A stretch of DNA of 64,000 nucleotides from Archivesica marissinica (GCA_014843695.1 CM026401.1:45133175-45197174); one strand, 5' to 3'. Positions 11,050-22,103 are shown, counted from the stretch's first letter. The notes: generated by a model from the letters alone, not told the origin. Program-made: numbers and translations.

Positions 11050-11909
11050 CAGGGGCGGTTTAAGGTTTCATGGGGCCCCTGGCTGTAGCTCAAACAGGGG
11101 CCCTTTCATCAAGATAAATACTAGTGTAAGCAAACAAGAACATTCTATTGAATACAACTTTCTCACATTACCCCCGCTTGGCCGAAATTATGGCTTTCCG
11201 CTATCGCCCAGGCAAGGTGTTGTTAGGTAAACCGCTGGGGCCTGCCCAGGCATTGTGTTGTTAGGTAAACCGCTGGGGCCTGCCCAGGCAACGTGTTGTT
11301 AGGTAAACCGCTGGGGCCTGCCCAGGCAAAGTGCTGTTAGGTAAACCGCTGGGGCCTGCCCAGGCAACGTGTTGTTAGGTAAACCGCTGGGGCCTGCCCA
11401 GGCAACGTGTTGTTAGGTAAACTGCTGGGGCCTGCCCAGGCAACGTGTTGTTAGGTAAACCGCCTGTCGGCAATATTGCCCAGAATGATGCCGTTGAAGG
11501 CGTAAAACTTGAACAAATAAACAAAACTAATAAACTTGTGAAACAAGCTTTAGCAACATATTAATCACTCTTGATGCACAGGGGCGGATTATGGTTGCAT
11601 GGGGCCCCTGGCTGTAGCTCAAACAGGGGCCCTTTCATGAAGATAAATACTAGTGTAAGCAAACACGAACATTCTATTGAATACACCACCTTTATCACAT
11701 TACCTCCGCTTGGCCGAAAGTCACCAATTACGGCTTTCCGCTATCGCATTGGTTGGTAAAAATGGAGTTCACCTGTCGACGCGTCATTTTAAAAATGTTC
11801 GTTAAATTTTATTCAGTTAATTACAGATTTAAAATACTAATTTGGGGGCCCCTACATATCGGGGGCCCCTGGCTTCAGCCCAGTCAGCCATCCCCTTAAT
11901 CCGCCACTG
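11050..11909. mobile_element. hAT-type MITE with internal duplication and SINE-4 material
   Basis: Ends cagggg-cggtttaagg (11050) and ccttaatccgccactg (11909) are inverted and resemble hAT termini. Flanks agcttatc (11042-11049) and aacttatc (11910-11917) match at 7 of 8 bases, the hAT duplication length. The left end of the element is repeated at 11578-11750, and between the two copies lies a SINE-4-derived tandem array and SINE-4 3' end (cgtaaaacttgaac). Confidence 0.65.
11213..11465 (+). repeat. 38-bp minisatellite grown inside a SINE-4
   Basis: Seven near-identical units of the SINE-4 body (gttgttaggtaaaccgctgg then ggcctgcccaggcaacgt). In ordinary SINE-4 copies these two blocks occur once and in the opposite order along the element, so the unit is a circular permutation produced by tandem duplication. 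Confidence 0.9.
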
Positions 11910-12024
11910 AACTTATCAACACAAGAACAATCAAGAATAATATTTAATTTAACAAAATGTACTGCATAAGTATATTTTATTGGATTGTTCAAGATAACAT
12001 AATTTATTGTGGTACAGTTTAGTC

Positions 12025-12640
12025 ATACGTTTAAAAGACGTTTAGCGGTCACGAGTTTGAGATATTTAGCAGTCACGAGCTTATGATGTTTAACAGTCAC
12101 GAGCTTAACACATTTAGATATCACGAGCTTAAGACGTTTAAATATCACTAGCTTAGGACCTTTAAATATCACGAGCTTAAGACGTTTAGATATCACGAGC
12201 TTAAGACGTTTAGATATCACGAGCCTAAGACGTTTAGATATCACGAGCTTATGGCGTTTAGATATCACTAGCTTAAGACGTTTAGATATCACGAGCTTAA
12301 TGTGTTTAGATATCACTAGCGGAAGACGTTTAGATATCACGAGCTTAAGATGTTTAGATATCACTAGCGTAAGACGTTTAGATATCACGAGCTTAAGATG
12401 TTTAGATATCACTAGCGTAAGACGTTTAGATATCACGAGCTTAAGACGTTTAGATATCACAAGCTTAAGACGTTTAGATATCACGAGCTTAAGACGTTTA
12501 GATATCACGAGCTTAAGACGTTTATATATCACGAGCTTAATATGTTTATATATCACGAGCTTAAGACGTTTAGATATCACTAGCGTAATGCGCTTAATGG
12601 TCACGAGTTTAAGAGGCGAAGCAAGCCTTAGCAGTCATGA
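12025..12640. repeat. 24-bp minisatellite with GATATC core
   Basis: About 25 units of gacgtttagatatcacgagc + ttaa. The unit is a multiple of three, so both strands stay open (LKLVISKR on minus, RRLDITSL on plus). Edge units decay on both sides (cggtcacgagtttgag). Judged non-coding: no flanking coding sequence and equally open both ways. Confidence 0.9.
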
Positions 12641-12883
12641 GTTTAAGATGTTGATAGGTTTTAGGACTATTATATACTGAAAAACGTTAGAAACGCATCA
12701 CTGATATATACACACTAATAGTGTGCACGATAGTATGAGATTTGATCATTGTGATAATCAGGATAAATTTCAAGTAGCCTATCTCTTAACATTTTATTTG
12801 TATTCACAACAAAATCGATCTTTCTTGGACTTTATAAGAGCCAGTCAAAGAAAGGCAGTGTTCGGATTTAGCGCTTTCTAAAC

Positions 12884-13915
12884 TCAGTAGCGGTTATGCC
12901 CCCCCCCCTTATTTGCGACTACAGCCTGTAGACGTCGTCGCATCGACCTCACTAAGAGTTGTATGGTTGGCATATGGATGTTCTGCCATTCCTGTTGCAG
13001 TGCTAACCAAAGTTCGCGGACGTTTTGCGGTTGTTGTGGACGTCGTCGAAGTCTCCGTCCGAGCTTATCCCACATGTGTTCGATGCAGTTCATGTCGGGA
13101 GACACTGCAGGCCACTCGAGAACGTCGATTCCCTGGTTCATTAAGTAGGTTTGGGTGAGACGGGCACTGTGAGCGCTTGCATTGTCCTGTTGGAACGTCA
13201 ACTGACGGTTGTTGCCGTTACGTTGAAGCAGTGGAACGAGCACAGGAGCAATCACTTCATTAATGTAACGATGTGCGGTCACATTACCTTGAATCAGAAC
13301 AAGGTCCAAACGAAAGTAATGGTTAATGGCGAACCCAAACCATTATACTGCTCCCCCCCCCTAACCTATCACGCTCTACAACACAACCATCACACGGTAA
13401 CGTTCATGTTGACGTCGGTACAGACGAATTCTGCCATCTGCAAAACTGGAAAATCGTGATTCATCTGAAAAAACAACTTGGTTCCAGTTCTGGCGTCGAT
13501 TATTGATCATATCACGGGCCCAGCGCACTCGATTCTGCCGGTGACGCTGAGCTAAGATCTGTCCCCTGTACGGTCGGCTGCAATGGATTCCATAATATCT
13601 CAATCGTCGTATCACTGTCCTTGCATGGATATTCCTATGGCGACGTCCTTGTATCAAATTTGCCGTGGAAACTGCTGTTGTGAAACGATCTCGGAGATGA
13701 CGCTGACGTATGTAATTGTCTTGACGTCTGGTAGTAACACGAGGTTGACCGGGTCTCGGACGATCAACGACACTACCCGTAGCCACGAAACGCTGATGAA
13801 GGCGAGAAATGGTCGACTGGTGGACACGAAAACGCCTCGCTCACTCCCCTTGGCTGGCGCCTGCTTGCAATAACCCAACACTTTGGTTACGCAAATCGTG
13901 TCTAGGTCTTGGCAT
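12884..13915 (-). pseudogene. Tc1-like transposase, broken
   Basis: Cut-and-paste DNA transposase of the Tc1/mariner superfamily. Translation from the ATG at 13915 gives MPRPRHDLRNQSVGLLQ, an N-terminal helix-turn-helix region that continues FRVHQSTISRLHQRF and a second binding domain (NIHARTVIRRL). The catalytic triad is present: D in VVFSDESRF, D in QQDNASAH and E in NCIEHMWD, the last two separated by 34 residues (DD34E). It is dead: an in-frame TGA follows ASQGE near 13840, and a frameshift near 13340-13380 separates the first catalytic D from the other two. Clear terminal inverted repeats were not found around it. Confidence 0.9.
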
Positions 13916-13935
13916 TCTTTACTTAATAAAAGGCG

Positions 13936-14235
13936 AACAAACAATTCCAATGGTAAAAGTAAGTGTGCATATATGGCTATGTCTAAACTAACAATTTAAG
14001 CACACCCAGAGACATTGACTGCCGTTATGTAACATTATTTTCATTTGTTGCACGTGCACACCGTGCCGGATACCAGATAAACTGATTGCACGAAATTGTG
14101 TTGGCAATGACGAATTATTGGTTAAAATGTTACCTAACGGGGAATTTCTTAATAATGACTCTTTGAAGGAAACTATTTGAAGAAATAAGTGATGCGTTTC
14201 TAAAGTATAGATCATGAGTTAGCGATTTTTAGCAG
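13936..14235. other. Stretch without recognised feature
   Basis: Short frames only; no repeat family recognised. Confidence 0.4.
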
Positions 14236-14239
14236 CATA

Positions 14240-14600
14240 ATACAAATAACCGTTACATAATACAGTTAACCGTCACATAATACAGTTAACCGTCACATAA
14301 TACAGTTAACCATCACATAATACAGTTAACCGTCACATGTCTAAGATATTTAGCGGCATAAGACCGATCACGCTCACGAGTTAGCGACTTTTAGCAACAT
14401 AATACAGTTAGTGACTTTTAGCAACATAATACAGTTAGCGACTTTTAGCAACATAATACAGTTAGTGACTTTTAGCAGCACAATACAGTTAACCGTCACA
14501 TTAACCGTCACATAATACAGTTAACCGTCACATAATACAGTTAACCGTCACATAATACAGTTAACCGTCACAGAACAGAACAGAACAGAACAGAACAGAT
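14240..14600. repeat. Compound minisatellite and (ACAGA)n
   Basis: 20-bp units cacataatacagttaaccgt (14270-14340 and 14490-14575), an inner block of ~28-bp units with gacttttagcaacataatac (14370-14490), then a short (cagaa)n run. Related sequence (gacgtttagcagcacaatac) recurs near 14810. Confidence 0.85.
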
Positions 14601-15178
14601 GTTTATTTTAAGACTTGTACATGGTACATCGTCGTAAACATACAAATATACAATTACATATTGGTCACGTAATACAATAGATTTTACATTCATATATTCA
14701 CATAAATCGATTGACATGTAGTATTTTTATATATAATAATAATGATGATTCATGTCTAAGACATTTAGCGGTGTAAGACCGGTGTAAGACCGATCGCACT
14801 CACGAGTTAGTGACGTTTAGCAGCACAATACAGTTAACTGTCACATGTTGGCATAAGACCGTTAAATGCCACGAGTTGAAGACAGAGAGTGGAAATACGT
14901 GTAGCTATGGCGACAAGTGTTTATGTATATTTACATTATGAATATGTACATGCATTTGGAATGTGTATAACAAATTCTGTGTTCATATATCATACTAGAG
15001 GACATAGAAACCGCACATTTCGGAAAAGTGTGTTTTTAAATGAAAAACAATAACTATATAAATACATAGTTTTGGAATATTTATAGTTGTTCAGTTTGTG
15101 TTTTATAATAAAGATGTGATACATCTTTGATGGAATCCTTCGTATTTCGTGTTCATATAATAATAATCATATACTGGT

Positions 15179-16267
15179 TTGTTAAACAGAAACACATGCA
15201 ACTGCATTTCATGCTATGTGCTAGATACATATAGTTCTACAGTACAAAATGTAACTAATGACACTGAATTTCTGATCAATGATACTGATTTAATGAGTAC
15301 TACCTGGTTTAAAAAAACGGGACTTCACATTATTCACCTTAATATACATTTTATTTACCCAAAGTTAGATGAAATTAAGTTGATAATGTCCGATCAAAAT
15401 AATATTGACTTGTTTTGTATTTGTGAAACATTTTTGGATACCACAGTTAGTGATCATGAACTTGTTATTGATGGTTATACTGTGTTTCGAAAAGACAGAA
15501 ATACGTTTGGTGGAGGTTTACTTATCTATGTCAAAGACTACTTAAGCTGTGCTCATAGGGTAGACCTGGAACACTCTAATTTAGAAGCTATTTGGCTTGG
15601 GGTTAAATTTAAACACTCTAAACCATTACTTGTGTGCTATACCTACAGGCCACCATCATCCAAAGTTGAATGGCTTACACATTTCTCTAACAGTCTCGAT
15701 AAGTCATACTCAGAATCTAAGGAATGCATCATACTAGGTGACTTCAACTTCGATTTGCTCAAGCAAGACCATAATTCAAACACATGGATTAGCCTTCTTG
15801 ATTCTGTTGATTTCACTCAGTTGGTTTGTCAACCTACACGAGTAACTCAAACCACGTCAACACTGATTGATCATGCTTTTACAAATACACCCAATAATAT
15901 ATCAGAGGTTACAGTCCAAAATTATTCCATTAGTGATCATTGCCCAGTTTGCATCACCAGAAAAACGAATGGCCATAGCAAAAACACTTCGATTCATAAA
16001 TGTATTCAGTATAGATCATTGAACAATTTCAATGAAGCTGAGTTCTTGCTTGAACTTTCCATCCAGCCTTGGTCACTTGTAGACATTTTTGGTGATCCGG
16101 ACGACTCATCTGATGTATTCATTGATGTGTTCGCTACTGTTCTCAACAAACACGCACCTATCAGAAATAGAAGAGTCAAAAGGACGTCACAACCAAACTG
16201 GATAAATTCAGATATTTTAGAAGCTATAAAACAGAAATCATTTTCACAAGAAACAAATATCAGATAA
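15179..16267 (+). CDS. LINE endonuclease region
   Basis: A 362-residue frame. APE-type endonuclease motifs in order: HLNIHFIYPKLDEI (N-terminal strand), CETFLD (catalytic E), VIDGYTVFRKDRN, GGGLLIYVK, TYRPPSS, ILGDFNFDLL (catalytic D and N), and SDHCPVC (catalytic D and H). It would nick target DNA for reverse transcription. The frame ends at a stop before the linker to the polymerase, which continues in other frames from 16270, so the polyprotein is broken. The start at 15179 is simply the first ATG in a 5'-truncated copy. Confidence 0.85.
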   Translation: MLNRNTCNCISCYVLDTYSSTVQNVTNDTEFLINDTDLMSTTWFKKTGLHIIHLNIHFIYPKLDEIKLIMSDQNNIDLFCICETFLDTTVSDHELVIDGYTVFRKDRNTFGGGLLIYVKDYLSCAHRVDLEHSNLEAIWLGVKFKHSKPLLVCYTYRPPSSKVEWLTHFSNSLDKSYSESKECIILGDFNFDLLKQDHNSNTWISLLDSVDFTQLVCQPTRVTQTTSTLIDHAFTNTPNNISEVTVQNYSISDHCPVCITRKTNGHSKNTSIHKCIQYRSLNNFNEAEFLLELSIQPWSLVDIFGDPDDSSDVFIDVFATVLNKHAPIRNRRVKRTSQPNWINSDILEAIKQKSFSQETNIR

Positions 16268-18126
16268 GTTTAAAATATGGAGACAAAAAGTCAAATCACT
16301 TATATTTACCTCAAAGCATAATTACTACACCACACATATTAACTCGAATAAACACAATCCGAAACAATTATGGAGCAGCCTAAATGAATTATCAGGACTG
16401 AACAATAAATCTCAAACACAATACCTACATGATGAAAATGGATGTAAAATATTAATGCTAACTATACGGCCAATATTTTTAATGAACATTTCTGTAATAT
16501 TCATAGGCAGTTTCAGTCTGATAACCCACCACCGCACTACTCTAACTTTGCACTTGAAACTACTAACAACACTAAATTGTCAAACATATCTAGATTTTCT
16601 ATTCCCTTAGTATCTGTGCAGTTTGTTGAAAAACAACTTCTTTCACTTGATGTATCTAAATCAACAGGCTCTGATATGCCAGATTCTTAAAGCTTTCTGC
16701 CAAAATCATTGCTCCAATTTTAACACAAATATTCAATTCTAGCATAAACTCCAACAAATTTCCCAAAGCATTTAAATTAGCCAAAGTTATACCCATTCAC
16801 AAAAAGGTGACAAATCAGATAAAAATAATTACAGACCTATATCAATATTACCTGTTATGTCATTGATTCTTGAGCGCCATGTCAGCCTTCACTTGAAACA
16901 ATTTCTCGAGGAACATAATTTATTATATAATCGACAGTCCGGATTCCGTGAAAATCATTCATGTCAAACTGCCCTTACACGCTTACTGGATGACTGGATA
17001 TCAGCAATTGATAAGAATGAAGTAGTGGGCACAGTCTTTCTGGATCTTTCCAAAGCCTTTGATCTGGTTGATCATTCTATCTTAATACGTAAATTAGCTT
17101 ATTATGGTCTTGCTGAATCATTACAAACTTGGTTTTCCTCGTACTTAGCTGACAGGTTCCAACAAACGAATGTTTCTGGTGCTCGTTGTGATACTGGACC
17201 TGTTGTTTCTGGTGTTCCTCGGGGGTCTGTCTTAGGTCCCATTCTCTTTATAATTTACATCAATGACTTACCTATGACTCTTACCAGCACAGTTGCAGAC
17301 ATATTTGCTGACGATACAACTATATCTGCCTCCGATCAATCTCTTGACACTCTTACTACTTCTTTATCTACTGATTTGATAAATGTTCAACAGTGGTGTT
17401 TAGACAATCGTATGGTTCTCAATACTTCTAATACCACAATCATGTATATTTCCTCTAAATCAAAAGCTCATAGTATCAGTGAGTCTGCTCTTGAAGTGAA
17501 AGTGAACAACACCGTCATACATCCGAGTTCTGCTGAACGACTACTCGGAGTTATGATTGACAACACACTATCCTGGGATAAGCATACTGACAATGTTCTC
17601 AAAAAATGTAACTTATTTATATTTATTGTCTCGTATAAAAAGGTATCTCTCTATTCCCAATCGCAACCTCTTCTACAATGCTTACATATTGCCTCACTTA
17701 GACTTTTGTTGTGTGATTTGGGGTAACTGTAACTCATCTTTAGAAGATAAAATAGCTCGGTTACAAAAGAGAGCAGCTAGACTAATTCTAGATCAGGACT
17801 TTGACACTCCATCGCAATTATTATTCTCCCAACTAAAATGGATGACCTTTCTAGAACGAGTCATATATCAGAAGGCTATACAAATGTATAAAACATTACA
17901 TGGAGCTGCTCCAGACTATTTAAAATCGTCCTTCACTTTTACTTCTGATATACATCCTAGAATTCTTAGATCAACCTCAGAATATCAATTATACACACCA
18001 AGACCAAATTGTGAATTATTTCGTAATACATTTGAATTTTCAGGATCATCTATTTGGAATTCATTTCCTCACTCAGTTCAAAATGCTCCAACTATCCAAC
18101 AGTTCAAAATTCTCTACTTAAGGTGA
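16268..18126 (+). pseudogene. LINE reverse transcriptase region, frameshifted
   Basis: The linker at 16268-16856 holds several frameshifts. The main polymerase frame (16857-17726) shows GFRENHSCQTAL, FLDLSKAFDLVDH (catalytic D), GVPRGSVLGPILF and the FADDTT catalytic pair. A further frameshift near 17630 moves the C-terminal thumb region (LDFCCVIWGNCNSSLEDKI, LQKRAARLILD) into the frame 17557-18126. At least three breaks, so inactive. Confidence 0.9.
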
Positions 18127-18523
18127 AACTATAACAATTCAAACTAGTCGCGTACTTCTACTGTTATTATAAACGTGTATTGCCATTGCTATATTTATTA
18201 GAATCGGAAAATTGCTGTCCTTAAGTTGATTTCATACATATTTTGAAGATACCACTACAAGTCAAATCTGCACATTGTTAGATAGACTAGTATCATTAAT
18301 TGTCTCATTCCCATTTTCTACTCTGCTAGCCAATTCCATATATCATCATATTCCATTACATATTAAATATAGTTTCTCTATTTTTCAACTTTTACATTAC
18401 TATATTATTCCAATGTGCAGTTCTCACTTATAGTGCTATCTTTTGATTGCATTTGATTGTATATAATATTTATGTTGAGGGCCTCATGGTAGATTAACTT
18501 TTGTTAAATGAGTAAATAAAGTC

Positions 18524-18558
<35 letters not shown>

Positions 18559-18582
18559 AGGTGTGCGTTTTCTATGTCCTAT

Positions 18583-19079
18583 ATGCCCTCGGACCGGGAA
18601 GTATGTGAGATGGTACGGTGGTCGCCAGATCGGACAGGTGGGTTTTCTCCGGGTACTCCGGTTTCCTCCCACACGAATGACCACATATACGCTTTCATCC
18701 GCGCCAACGAGAGTGATTAACATAAGTTGTTAAAACTTGCTTCACAGACGGATATGTAGTCCAGTGGTAACACGCTGGACTGGTAATCCAGGGATCGCAG
18801 GTTCGATCCCCCGTCTGACCATAATAAAATTAACAGTCTTTCAGATGGGACGTTAAACCGAGGTCTCGTGTCGGTGCTTTACACCGTGCACGTAAAAGAA
18901 CCAGAGGAGACTCTGGAATGGGTTTCTGTCTGTATCATTGCACTATCCTCCAACAATCTAAAATGACTAATCTCTTCAGGAGGCGTCGCTCATATGGGCA
19001 ACCGGTAGCGACGATAAATAAACGTAAAACACACAATCTTGCTTCGCAATCGTTGTAAAATAAATAAAGTTTAAACGTT
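18583..19079 (+). mobile_element. SINE-3 copy, head-truncated, split by SINE-1
   Basis: Begins at ccctcggaccgggaagtatg (just after the B box) and ends aataaataaagtttaaacg. Flanked by tatgtcct on both sides (18575-18582 and 19080-19087). Confidence 0.85.
18745..19036 (+). mobile_element. SINE-1 copy nested in SINE-3
   Basis: Full length, from acagacggatatgtagtcc to aaaacacacaat, flanked by cttgcttc on both sides. It is the youngest layer of the stack by nesting order. Confidence 0.9.
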
Positions 19080-19086
19080 ATGTCCT

Positions 19087-19361
19087 CTAGTATACATTCA
19101 CAAACAGCGACACCATGGTAAGGAATAATGAAGCCTTATTCCATAGAGCACTGCTTTCTTCCGTGAGCTGGGGGCCGTTACAAAAATCTGAATCACATTT
19201 ACTAAGGCAGACAAGATGTTGTCCATCCCACACGCACGCTGTCTCGTTGTTTTTACTCAGATTGACTAGTCTCGTATAGGCGCCTCTGTCTGCTTGTATA
19301 GTTGAAGAGAACGAAAACTGTTTGCCGTCGCTGCAGCCTCGGATGTGTGACACAGTGTTGC
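19087..19361 (-). CDS. Ly6-A, exon 3 (C-terminal half of three-finger domain, GPI signal)
   Basis: Begins in phase 1 after ttatcttacag and reads GNTVSHIRGCSDGKQFSFSS, then NNETACVWDGQHLVC, then CLSKCDSDFCNG, the conserved C-terminal Ly6/uPAR motif (Cys pair plus DxCN). A hydrophobic end (ASLFLTMVSLFVNVY) after a small-residue stretch is typical of a GPI-attachment signal, so the protein is predicted on the outer face of the plasma membrane. The TAG stop is formed by TA, the target duplication of MITE-1, plus the first G of that element. Decayed copies of the first part of the exon precede it at 19375-19625. Invertebrate Ly6 proteins of this kind act as extracellular modulators or chaperones of receptors and channels; the specific role here is unknown. 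Confidence 0.9.
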
Positions 19362-19374
19362 CTGTAAGATAAAC

Positions 19375-19625
19375 ATGCGTGTATAGAATGAAGGTTGTCT
19401 TCCGTGACAGTATAGCCTCGAATGTGTGACATCGTGACACTGCATTGAAGCAGCGAATGAGAACTGTTTTCCGTGACAGTATAGCTTCGAATGTGTGACA
19501 TTGTGACTCCTGCATGATAAAGCAGCGAATGAGAACTGTTTGTTTCCGTGACAGTAGCCTCGAATGCTTGACACCTGCAGAGAATGAAAAAGGTGTCCCG
19601 TCACTGCAGCCACCACGGTAAATGC
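19375..19625 (-). repeat. Decayed tandem copies of the Ly6-A exon 3 acceptor edge
   Basis: Four units of 50-85 bp on the minus strand, each starting after an AG (ctctgcag, catgcag, aatgcag, cttacag for the true one) and reading close to tgtcacacattcgaggc then tgtcacggaaaacagttctc. They match exon 3 from its first base through codons for HIRGCSDGKQFSFS with substitutions and small indels. The outermost (19590-19625) keeps GCSDGTPFSFS. They lie in the intron immediately upstream of exon 3. Confidence 0.8.
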
Positions 19626-19809
19626 AGAGTAAAGAAAGAATGGAAAATATTCCAATGACAGTAACCTCAATCAATAAACAATGTTCTTGCGGTGTACAAA
19701 CTCTCAAAAGTGAAAGTAGAATGTCATATAACGACCAGCCAAGCTCCTGAAATGTCTGTTCGTTTGTTTATTATTGGAGTCGATACTACGCGTGACACTG
19801 TCTTTTAGA
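19626..19809. other. Ly6-A intron, unique sequence
   Basis: No feature recognised. Confidence 0.4.
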
Positions 19810-20093
19810 GACAATTTAAATCTGATCAGTCTAAAAATAAATATTCAAACCCAACTGTGGGATATAACGGTAAATATGTACCACACTGTTGTTATTTAGG
19901 ATACACGCGTTGCAGTACGTATTGCTGTTGGCCCTACTTACATTATTTTGTTATGTCAGCAAACGTCGTATACGACGCTTGTTTATTAGTTGATATACTC
20001 AGTTTCTATGACAAATGTTTGGAATACAATTATAACACATAATAGGAAATTACATTCTGCACATTTTTACCGATGTAGTGTCGCTTTAAATAT
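19810..20093 (-). mobile_element. MITE-4 copy, reverse, partial
   Basis: Ends gatgtagtgtcgctttaaa at 20075-20093; shares caaacgtcgtatacgacgc with 4992-5487. The left end is diverged. Confidence 0.55.
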
Positions 20094-20316
20094 ATACAGG
20101 ATCAATATGAACGTATATAGCGAGATAAGTATACATGATTTATGCTGTTCTTTCCAATTGGCACGTAAACTGTTATCTCCCCAGTGGTGACACATCCCAT
20201 ATATGGTGTGGGAGTGTTTACATTACCCATTGTAAATGACTGAGCTGTAAATGTAATCAGATAAATGTATATATATTACATGTATATCTAAATATTAAGA
20301 TTGGCAGATCTTTTAT

Positions 20317-20608
20317 GTGTTTTACGTTTATTTATCGTCGCTGACGTTTGCCCATATGAGCGACGCCTCCTGAACAGATTAGTCACTTTAGATATTTGGA
20401 GGATAGTGCAATGATACAGACAGAGGCCCATTCCAGAGTCTCCTCTGGTTCTTTTGCATGCACGGTGTACAGCACCGACACGAGACCTCGGTTTAATGTC
20501 CCATCTGAAATATTGTTAATTTTATTTGGGTCAGACGGGGGATCGAACATGCGATCACTGGATTACCAGTCCAGCATGTTACCAATGGACTACATATTCG
20601 TCTGTAAA
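20317..20608 (-). mobile_element. SINE-1 copy, full length
   Basis: Flanked by an exact 11-bp duplication, agatcttttat (20306-20316 and 20609-20619). In intron 2 of Ly6-A. Confidence 0.9.
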
Positions 20609-20714
20609 AGATCTTTTATTTACAATATATGTTCTTTTATCTATTTCTCCGTTATACCACCGACCAATCAATTCTGGTTATGACTGGCAGGTCTCTGTTG
20701 TTTGGGTTTTTTCT

Positions 20715-21060
20715 GATACACTTAATCCAGATAGAACCCACCCACCCAGAAAGAGAGAGAGGCAATATGGAACTAAGTGCATTGCCTAAGGGCTCGATCG
20801 GGCCAGATATTGCGGTATGATACATGTGATTTTATCAAAATCGTGTTAATAAATTTATAACAATTTCTTTTTACCCATTGGATATACTGTAGGATATTGG
20901 TCTAGATATAGTCATTTGATAAAAATAAGAAGAGAAAGTTGATGAAAATCGATAGTATGTACAAAGGGAACAACGATCAAAACATAGGACCCCAAATGGT
21001 CCTACATACTATTAGAGGGTATTCTGGGGCAATAACTGTCCGATATCTCTCATTACATTT
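20715..21060. mobile_element. SINE-2 fragment next to a dispersed element
   Basis: 20745-20800 matches SINE-2 (gaggcaatatggaac, ttgcctaaggg). 20815-21060 is a diverged relative of 10395-10645 (tttatcaaaatcgtgttaat, gatatctctcattac). Confidence 0.5.
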
Positions 21061-21187
21061 TCAGATTTCAAATAATATGAATGACAATATGTCTGATATA
21101 GATTATATTTAACAAATAAACGAGAACCCCATCTACCGTCGATATTATATAACGAGTGTCCACTTGATTATGTATCAACCCTTTCCT

Positions 21188-21546
21188 TCATAGAGATTTA
21201 GGTTAATATACTGTTATATCTCCATACAAACGACAGCCATTTAGCTATCACGCAGTGGATAAGTAGTCGCCATATCAATCCCACCTCCATGGATATTACT
21301 GGGACTACATAGAGATTTAGGTTAATATACTATTATATCTCCATACAAACGACAGTCATTTAGCTATCATGCAGTTGATAAATAGTCGCTATATCTATCC
21401 CACCTCCATATATAATACTGGGACAACATAGAGATTTAGGTTAATATACTATTATATCTCCATACAAACGACAGCCATTTAGCTATCATGCAGTGGATAA
21501 GTAGTCGCCACATATATCCCACCTCCATAGACCTTACTGGGACTAC
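21188..21546. repeat. Three ~118-bp tandem units
   Basis: Each holds tagagatttaggttaatata, catacaaacgacagcc and ttagctatcacgcagtgg, ending ccacctccat and actgggactaca. Units differ by a few substitutions. Confidence 0.9.
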
Positions 21547-21960
21547 ATGAGATTCTGACCTATATTATGAACATTGGTGTGGCTACTACATTGTCAATGT
21601 ATGTCGTATTGGTAATGGCGTCAAGAGGTGCTTCTATGGGGGAAATGGTTAAGACGTTCCGACCAGACAGCGCAATACAGTCCAAAAATAATAACATCTC
21701 AACAAAATGGACGGCACCAAAATACATAAGAAGCGATGGGCGGAGAAAATGAAACAACGTTGAATTATGATGTCAAAGGCCTCCTGATAAAAAAATAGTG
21801 AAACTGCCCTGTAGATAATGATCTCATGGCCGTATTTCATTGTCAATTAGTACGAATAAATGAAAAACTGTAAAATGTCGGAGGTTCATAGATTAGGCGG
21901 TACATACTTTAGCAGACATATGCATATTTATTTCATAAAATTAATATAGAATGTTTAGAG

Positions 21961-22103
21961 GTTATTAAACCGCGGAGGTGGGCCATTTGTGGATATTGGC
22001 GCACCCTATGGAGATATTGGCCCGATGGCCGTTAGGCCCGAGGGCCAATATCGGATAGGTGCGCCAATATCCACAAATAGCCCACTGCAGCCGTTTAATA
22101 ACT
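21961..22103. repeat. Long imperfect hairpin (MITE-like)
   Basis: Outer arms gttattaaaccg / ccgtttaataac and inner arms atttgtggatattggcgc / gcgccaatatccacaaat. A related ggatattggcccgg motif recurs near 22300. On the minus strand the sequence just outside it (22104-22225) opens with MAAEATLKSLSDRLLSLDGK and continues into the hairpin; it is varied in composition but unrecognised, and may be an element-borne frame. Confidence 0.6.

Larger units (their letters stand above)
15175..18553 (+). mobile_element. CR1/Jockey-like non-LTR retrotransposon
   Basis: About 3.4 kb, with endonuclease then reverse transcriptase and an aataaagtc(tta)n microsatellite-like 3' tail at 18515-18553. The first part is probably 5' truncated. 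The family name is from motif recognition, not from a tree. No match to the tails of the SINE families in this window, so it is not their evident partner. Confidence 0.85.
14998..19087. mobile_element. MITE-1 split by a LINE and a SINE-3 (nested stack)
   Basis: Left end GAGGACATAGAAA after TA at 14996-14997; right end TGTCCTC before TA at 19088-19089. MITE sequence covers 14998-15174, 18554-18582 and 19080-19087 and is collinear with the intact 217-bp copy at 31442-31658. The LINE entered first or second near atcatat; SINE-3 entered at tatgtcct (duplicated on both sides); SINE-1 entered SINE-3 at cttgcttc (duplicated). Confidence 0.85.

Noticed and set aside
12023..12680. 193-codon and 126-codon frames with eight-residue repeats
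   Set aside because: A 24-bp minisatellite is open on both strands by arithmetic; no start context, domain or splice support.
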